Origin: Neostapfia colusana | Taxonomy: Eukaryota > Streptophyta > Magnoliopsida > Poales > Poaceae | Reading direction: 5' to 3' | Assembly: GCA_030760725.1 (NCBI GenBank) | Contig: JASWHV010000001.1 | Coordinates: forward strand, 24,549,928 to 24,613,927 | Length of the DNA stretch: 64,000 nt | Shown: positions 58,298-64,000 of the stretch, one piece after another | How the letters are laid out: every line of letters begins with the position of its first letter | Numbering within the stretch: the stretch's first letter is position 1 | The notes under the pieces: model-generated | Databases searched by the model: none | Seen by the model: the letters and a program-made list of their open reading frames with translations, nothing else | Told to the model about the DNA's origin: nothing | Made by a program: the position numbers and the translations under genes

Positions 58298-58479
58298 GAA
58301 CCCAGAACCCTGGGCCGAAACCGCGAACTTCTTTTCCAACTCCTAAGCCGACGACTTAGAGCCCTAGCACCAAATCGCCGAGTAAGCCATCACCGGAGAT
58401 CAGCGAGGAAGATCGCCGGAAGAGAGCCCCAACGATCTGTCTGATCAGATAAGGACCCCTTGACCGAGAAGAACGTAAG

Positions 58480-58801
58480 GTAGGTCTCCAATACCACCTT
58501 ACAATATCTTTGTGTTTTCTTTGCATCTGTTCTTCGATTCCTTCTGAACAGAAGCTTTCTCGTGGACAGATCACTTGTTGATCGGGTTGATCTTAAGACA
58601 AGGTCATCGCCATGTCCACATCTGATCCAAACACCTCTGTTCATCTTAAAACCATGCAAGCCATGCAAGAACACGTACAAACCGACCTAATAAAACTAAA
58701 CTGCGTCATAGGATAGCATGCATATGCATCATCGCATCTAGTTTAAAGTTTGTGCATGGTATTGATTGTTATGAATCTTGTATTTACGTGATCCTGTATA
58801 G
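58480..58801 (+). other. Intron-like segment in the A LTR leader (322 bp)
   Basis: Donor AAG/GTAGGT and acceptor CCTGTATAG. It matches 436-724 with scattered differences and is missing from LTR A3. The roughly 85 bp after it (58802-58885, up to GCAAGT) contain no ATG and resemble a second leader exon. Confidence 0.65.
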
Positions 58802-60440
58802 AAGGACAAGCTCAGGGAGCTGTCTACGACAAGCTGAAACAACAAGGTTTCGAGATCCAAGAGCAACCGGAACCGCAAGAACAAGGCAAGTTCCCCTTGA
58901 CCATATTGATCCTATGTTTTGGGAAAAACTGTTTTGTTTTGCGAAAAGGCGTGTGTGCTGAGTCAAACATGATGGGAAACCCTTTTATAGGAGTTTACTA
59001 GTTTTGGTTAAACCACCCTTGTCGCCAGGGAAGTTTATGTGTTGGGTATGGTTTTTACTTTTAAGCTTCGCTGAGTCCATGGGATTGGGAAGCGAGATAG
59101 ATGTGTCTAGCTAACTGCACTCGTAATAATAATGAGGAACTGATGTTGTTAATGAACATGGATCGGAGGGAGATCTAGGAAAGACTGGGTTTGTGAATGA
59201 GGTAGCATAAGATGGTGGTTTGCTTGCCGTAGATCTAAGGACCGGTTCATGCAAGCACATGCCAGGATAACAGTGCCACCACAAGGCCAAGTATGGGTGC
59301 GACTTAGCTAACTAATTAGGTAAGTTGCTAAATTGTTATGGACCGTGGAAGGCGCGGGGAATGGGAGTCGAGTGAGGACTGCCCTGGGAACTGCATGGCA
59401 CAAGAGGGGGCCTGCGGGTGGAAGAATTGGAGATTCTAGCCTGCCGGTGAAATCTTAGTGAGTCCATACATCTAGTAGCCCCTTTGTAAAGGCTATTTTG
59501 TGATCTCTGGACCATACACCGACGGGTGTGTACTGGTATAATGGAGGTTCTGCAGTCGCCGATGGGTGACGAAATCACAAACTTGTTGGTAAAGAGGTGC
59601 AAACTCTGCAGAGTCTAAAACTATCATGATAGCCGATCTTACGGTCACGAGCGCCTAGCCAACTTCCATGATTAGTTGGGATGGTTATTGGATATGGTTA
59701 TTGGTTATGGTTTGGTTTTGGTTTGGTTTTTGGGACTGTTGAGTCCGGGTGATAAGATGGGTTGCATGACTGTTGAGTCATGGCAACAAGGTTGGTCTCG
59801 GTGGGAGATGAAGTTGTTTTATGAGATGAAATGGTAGCGAATATGAGATGGTATTCGTGAGACGGTAGCGAATACGAGGAGGTATTCGTGAGCAAGAATG
59901 AGATTTATTGATGTCTGGTTGTGACATGGAAGGTAATATACATAATGGAGGTATGATCGGTATTTTTATACATGTTGGGATTACATTCACTTAAAGATAA
60001 GTTGCTATTTTATCGTAGTTTTTGATAAATAACTTTGCTTTCTGCAATGAGCCTTTTTATACCTACCTTGTTATGAGCTACATGTCATATTTTCCCGCAC
60101 TTGCTAAGTACATCATTGTACTCAAACTTGCATTATTATTTTATCATCAGCAACAGGAGAAGATTACTATGAAGACCGAGTGGAGCATTAGGAGTGTGAT
60201 CTGTTCTCAACCTTGCCTGTGGGAATGGAGTAGAGATGGAGCCATTGCTGCCTAGAATTGCTTCCGCATTAGTTAAATTGCTTCCGCATAGAAATAAGAC
60301 TTCCGCTGTTAGATTAAGACTTCTGCTGTGAGCATGAGTCCAAGACTCATGAGACATTGTAATAAACTCTGTTATTCGTGGTAATATATAATCTGAATTC
60401 AGTTTGTGGAACATATGTGTATGTGTGATGAACATCCTTG

Positions 60441-60554
60441 GCACACATATGCATTAGTTCTCGGTTCCGTGGTTTTTCCACAGAATTGAGGGCGTCACAG
60501 CACACATACGCATCAGTTCTCGGTTCTGTGTTCTACAGAATTGAGGGCGTCATA
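60441..60554 (+). repeat. Direct duplication of the LTR 3' end
   Basis: The last 59 bp of the LTR (60441-60499, gcacacatat...gcgtcaca) are followed by a second, slightly different copy (60500-60554, gcacacatac...gcgtcata). The other A LTRs have one copy. Confidence 0.85.
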
Positions 60555-61000
60555 GATTGGTATCAGAGCCACGGTTGACGGTAGGTTACACGCCTAGATA
60601 GAAGTCACAAATTGGTATCAACCTGCCACGGGTTGACCGTAGATCACACACCTAGATAGGTCACATATTGATATTAGAGTTGCCATGCCTAGTCACAGGT
60701 TGGTACAATCCACAGATTGGTATCAAGCTACCACGGTTGACCGTAAGTCACAAACCTAGAATGATCACAGATTGGTTATAGAGCCACGTTGACCGTAGGA
60801 TGCACACCTAGTAACAGATTGGTATTAGAAGCCACGCTGACCATAGGATGCAAGCCTAGGATGCATAGATTGGCATTGGAACCACCTTGACATAGGATTC
60901 AAGCCTAGGAGAAGCCATAGTTGGATCATAGATTGGTATCACCTCAAACTACCTTGACATAGGGTGAAGTCACAGATTGGTATTCACCCTAAACCACATA
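60555..61000 (+). repeat. Array of PBS-like repeats in the A5 leader
   Basis: About nine degenerate units of up to 55 bp, each built on (CA)CAGATTGGTATCA, GAGCCACGGTTGACC, GTAGGTCACA and CACCTAG. Unit starts are near 60553, 60606, 60662, 60711, 60765, 60813, 60865, 60928 and 60971, with shortened ones between. Only the first keeps the full 12-bp PBS; others keep ATTGGTAT plus variants. Confidence 0.8.
60558..60569 (+). other. PBS of A5 (initiator tRNA-Met type)
   Basis: TGGTATCAGAGC, three bases after the LTR end, in the first unit of the PBS-like array. Confidence 0.9.
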
Positions 61001-61260
61001 GGACTCCCATTGAATAAGCCTTGAATAGGAGTTGTGTGTTGGACTTTTGTGATGATTGGTTGTAATTATGTATTCTTAGTGTGAGTTGTGGGACGTTTCA
61101 GCGTTGTCCATATCCACACAGTAGAGAGGTGTGAGATGCCTCGGCACTTGTGCACATCCTCATATGGGCTAATATATATAGTCTATCCACTTTGATGCAT
61201 ATAAGATAAGGGGATCCATCTAACCTTCTAACCTCTATTCTATTCCGTTCTCTCTCACAG
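61001..61260 (+). other. A5 leader before gag, ending in an acceptor-like sequence
   Basis: AT-rich leader related to that of A3. It ends TTCTCTCTCACAG at 61260, directly before the gag ATG. No gene seen. Confidence 0.55.
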
Positions 61261-64000
61261 ATGGTGAGAGGAAACGCCAGCCGCCAAGGAAGGAAAGTCC
61301 GTGGCAACCAAGAGGATGGCCACGATGAAGTTCCTGTTAACCCCGGAGCTGGTGAAAATAACCTTGAACGGTTGATGGCCATGCAGAATCAACTTATGCA
61401 AACCATGATCCAAACTTTGGGTCAGCTGCAGGCCAACAACAACAACCCCGTTCCGGCACCACCGCCACCACTACCACTCACAACAGACTGGGAGAGTTCA
61501 TGAGGACTCAACCACCCACTTTTGCTAAAGCTAATGACCCCATGGAGGCCGACGACTGGTTGAAGTCCATGCAGAAGAAGCTTGCCATAGTTCAGTGCAA
61601 TGACAGAGAGAAGGTTCTCTTTGCATCGCACCAACTTATGGAAGCTGCCGCGGATTGGTGGGAGGCTCTATGAAACGCCCATGTCGACCCGGAGACTATT
61701 ACTTGGACTGAGTTCAAGGAGAGTTTCCGCTCTCATTACATCCCTGCTGGTGTAATGATGCTCAAAAGACAAGAGTTCGAAGGTCTTCACCAAGGACAGA
61801 AAAGCGTGAATGAGTACCTCAACAAGTTCACGCAACTGTCCCGGTATGCCCGCGAAGATGTCAACTCGGACCAGAGGAAGCAATACCTGTTCATGAGAGG
61901 GTTGAACAATGAGATCCAGGTTCAGCTCCTCGACAGTGACTACGCGAGCTTCCAGAAGCTGGTTGACAAAGCCTTAGTGGTTGAGAGCAAGATCCGAGAT
62001 ATCGAGTGAGAGGGCAAAAGAAAGATGCCATACCAGCCACAAGGGAGCAACATACGACCTCGGTACATGCCCCCAGCTAAACCACAGTATGGATCGACTA
62101 CTCCTGCTTTTTGCCCTAGCCAACCACAACAGCAACGACCCGTTGCACAAGCACCTCGTGTGCCTTTGCCTCCAGCGCCCCGACCCAACATGGGTGCTCC
62201 TGTTCAAAGCCCCCGCCCCATCATACCTGCTGTCGTGGGCAACAAGGCATGCTTTGCATGCGGAGAAACAGGACACTTCGTGAGCCAGTGCCTGAGGAGA
62301 GGTCCTGGACAGCAAGGCAACGTGCCCAAGCAGAACCCACGGCCAAACAGAGGAGCCAATCAAGGAAACCGTGGAGAGCAGAACTACGCTCGCGGCAACG
62401 TGAACCATGTCTCTGCTGAGGAAGCGCAACAGGCTAAGGACGTCGTGATTGGTATGTTCCTTGCCAACTCCAACCCAGCCACCATTCTATTTGATTCTGG
62501 AGCATCACATTCCTTCATATCATCCAAGTATGTTGCCAAGTATAATCTACCCATATCACACTTGAAATATACTATGTTGGTTAATTCTCCCGGTGGAGAA
62601 ATGAGGACTAGTATAGTATGTCCGATAGTAAACCTTAAAATAAGGGGGGTAGACTTCCTTGCCAACCTCATTGTCTTGGAGTCCCAAGGGGATTGACATA
62701 ATACTCGGAATAGATTGGTTAAGTAAGCACAACGGAGTAATCCAATGTGCTGAGAGAAGCGTGCAGTTGACCAATGAGCATGGTACCCGTATCGAGTTTG
62801 AGTCAGCCCAACCAGCAACCAAGAAGGCAAAGTTGAACCACGTTGAATAAGCAACCCTGGAAAGCATTCCGGTGGTTCAAGAGTTCTCGGACGTGTTCCC
62901 GGAAGAACTTCCAGGTATGCCACCTGACCGGGACATCGAGTTTTCCATTGACTTGGTACCCGGAACTGCACCCATAGCAAAGAGACCATATAGGATGTCC
63001 GTCAACGAACTAGTGGAACTCAAGAAGCAAATTCAGGAGCAGCAAGAGAAGGGTTTTATACGTCCAAGCTCGTCACCGTGAGGAGCCCCCGTGCTCTTCG
63101 TAGACAAGAAGGATGGGACCCAAAGGATGTGCGTGGACTATAGGTCTCTCAATGAGGTGACGATCAAGAACAAGTATCCTCTGCCCCGCATAGAGGACCT
63201 GTTCAACCAGATGAAAGGAGCCCGAGTGTTCTCCAAGATTGATCTTCGGTCGGGATACTTCCAGCTGAAGATTAAGCTCTCCGATATACCCAAGACTGCC
63301 TTTCGGACACGGTATGGTTCATATGAATATACCGTTATGTCTTTTGGGTTAACGAACGCAGCTGCATACTTCAGGTACCTCCTGAACAAGGTCTTCATGG
63401 AGTACTTGGATACGTTCGTCGTGGTTTTCATCTACGACATCATGGTGTATTCGAAAAGTGAGGAGGAACATGAAGAACATTTGAGATTGACATTGCAAAA
63501 GCTGCGAGAGCATCAATTGTATGCCAAGCTCAGCAAATGTCAATTTTGGCTAAAGGAGATATCGTTCCTAGGCCACATCATCTTTGAGGAAGGAGTATCG
63601 GTTGATCCCAAAAAAGTGGGAGATGTTCTGAAGTGGAACCAACCACAAAACGTGAGGGATATTTGGAGTTTTCTTGGGATGGCCGGATACTACCGCCGGT
63701 TCATCAAGGACTTCTCTAAGATAGCAAAGCCTATGACGGAGTTGCTAACGAAGGGAAAAGCCTTCCAATGGACCCCAGCGTGCCAAGAAAGCTTTGAGGA
63801 GCTCAAGAAAAGGCTAACCACAGGACCGTTTCTGGTATTGCCGGACGTGAGCAAGAGTTTTGACATATATTGTGACGCATCAAGACAAGGGCTCGGATGC
63901 GTGCTCATGCAAGAAGGACAAGTGGTAGCCTATGCCTCACGATAATTAAAGAAACACGAGCTGAATTACCCTACACATGATTTGGAACTCGCAGCCGTGG
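61261..64000 (+). pseudogene. gag-pol: Family A gag-pol of A5, decayed and cut by the window end
   Basis: Starts MVRGNASRQGRKV at 61261. Gag core, zinc knuckle (CFACGETGHFVSQC), protease (LFDSGASHSFISS), RT and the start of RNase H (FDIYCDASRQGLGC) are all visible. Lesions: a frameshift near 61480; TGA at 61671-61673; TGA at 62007-62009 (CGA in A3); a one-base gain in the G-run near 62690; TAA at 62848-62850; TGA at 63079-63081 (Trp in other copies). The RT catalytic box is FIYD in place of FIDD (Tyr codon 63433-63435). It is clearly non-coding and is the most damaged A copy. The frame is still open in RNase H at the window end. Confidence 0.93.

Larger units (their letters stand above)
57260..60554 (+). 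repeat. Family A LTR shared by A1 (3' LTR) and A5 (5' LTR)
   Basis: 3295 bp. It is preceded by pol and a PPT and followed by a PBS and gag, so two elements share it. It contains the longest ABRE-type array, a TATA box, the leader intron-like segment and a direct duplication of its last 55-59 bp. The terminal CA is TA at 60553-60554. No host gene is supported within it. Confidence 0.92.

Noticed and set aside
1..64000. CRISPR array, bacterial operon, tRNA or rRNA genes
   Set aside because: None seen. Regular repeats here are LTRs, minisatellites and PBS-like units; matches to tRNA are limited to 12-bp primer-binding sites.

Overview
The window is repeat DNA from a plant nuclear genome, almost certainly a grass (Poaceae). 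It is built almost entirely from nested Ty3/gypsy LTR retrotransposons. I see no host gene, tRNA, rRNA, or any bacterial or phage feature. The elements have long LTRs (about 2.6-4.3 kb), a primer-binding site (PBS) matching the 3' end of initiator tRNA-Met, a gag-PR-RT-RNaseH-IN order and a chromodomain-like C-terminus. They are therefore chromoviruses, most like the Tekay/Del clade. Clade and host are inferred; no database was searched. Names used here: family A (LTR starts TGTGACACCC), family B (LTR ends GGGTCGTGTCA) and family C (LTR ends GGGTCCTCACA).

Layout. 1-2447: an A LTR (A2, +) inserted in C pol. 2448-10519: C element (-), made of a broken gag-pol, leader, PBS and 5' LTR. 10520-10718: a scrap of another A LTR (outer element A1, +). 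10719-48774: three B elements (-) in a tandem array with shared LTRs (LTR B1, I1, LTR B2, I2, LTR B3, I3, LTR B4; period about 11.25-11.45 kb). 48775-50441: A1 PR-RT-RNaseH (+). 50442-56392: A3 (-), joined to A1 head-to-head through a near-perfect palindrome. 56393-57248: A1 integrase and C-terminus (+). 57260-60554: an A LTR serving both as the 3' LTR of A1 and the 5' LTR of A5. 60555-64000: A5 leader and decayed gag-pol, cut by the window end.

Inferred history. C inserted into the 5' LTR of A1, and A2 then inserted into C. B elements inserted at two sites in A1 (LTR and PR). Recombination between B LTRs fused the two sites, lost about 3 kb of A1 and left a chimeric LTR (B3). I1 and I2 carry the same dead RT aspartate and the same two nonsense codons, so they are copies of one already-dead unit. 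I3 is different: its gag-pol and extra ORF are both open, and it looks potentially autonomous.

Main points of interest. (1) The A LTR carries a GT...AG intron-like segment in its leader that is missing at exactly the predicted splice junction in the A3 LTR. This is what reverse transcription of a spliced genomic RNA would leave. (2) B elements carry an extra ORF (314 aa) between PBS and gag, with a possible dsRBD-like head and a coiled-coil tail; C lacks it. (3) Splice-acceptor-like sequence abuts the start codon of gag in all three families and of the extra ORF. (4) A5 has a degenerate tandem array of PBS-like units. (5) The A LTR upstream region is an array of about 55-60 bp repeats carrying ACGTGTC/ACGTGGC (ABRE/G-box) cores.
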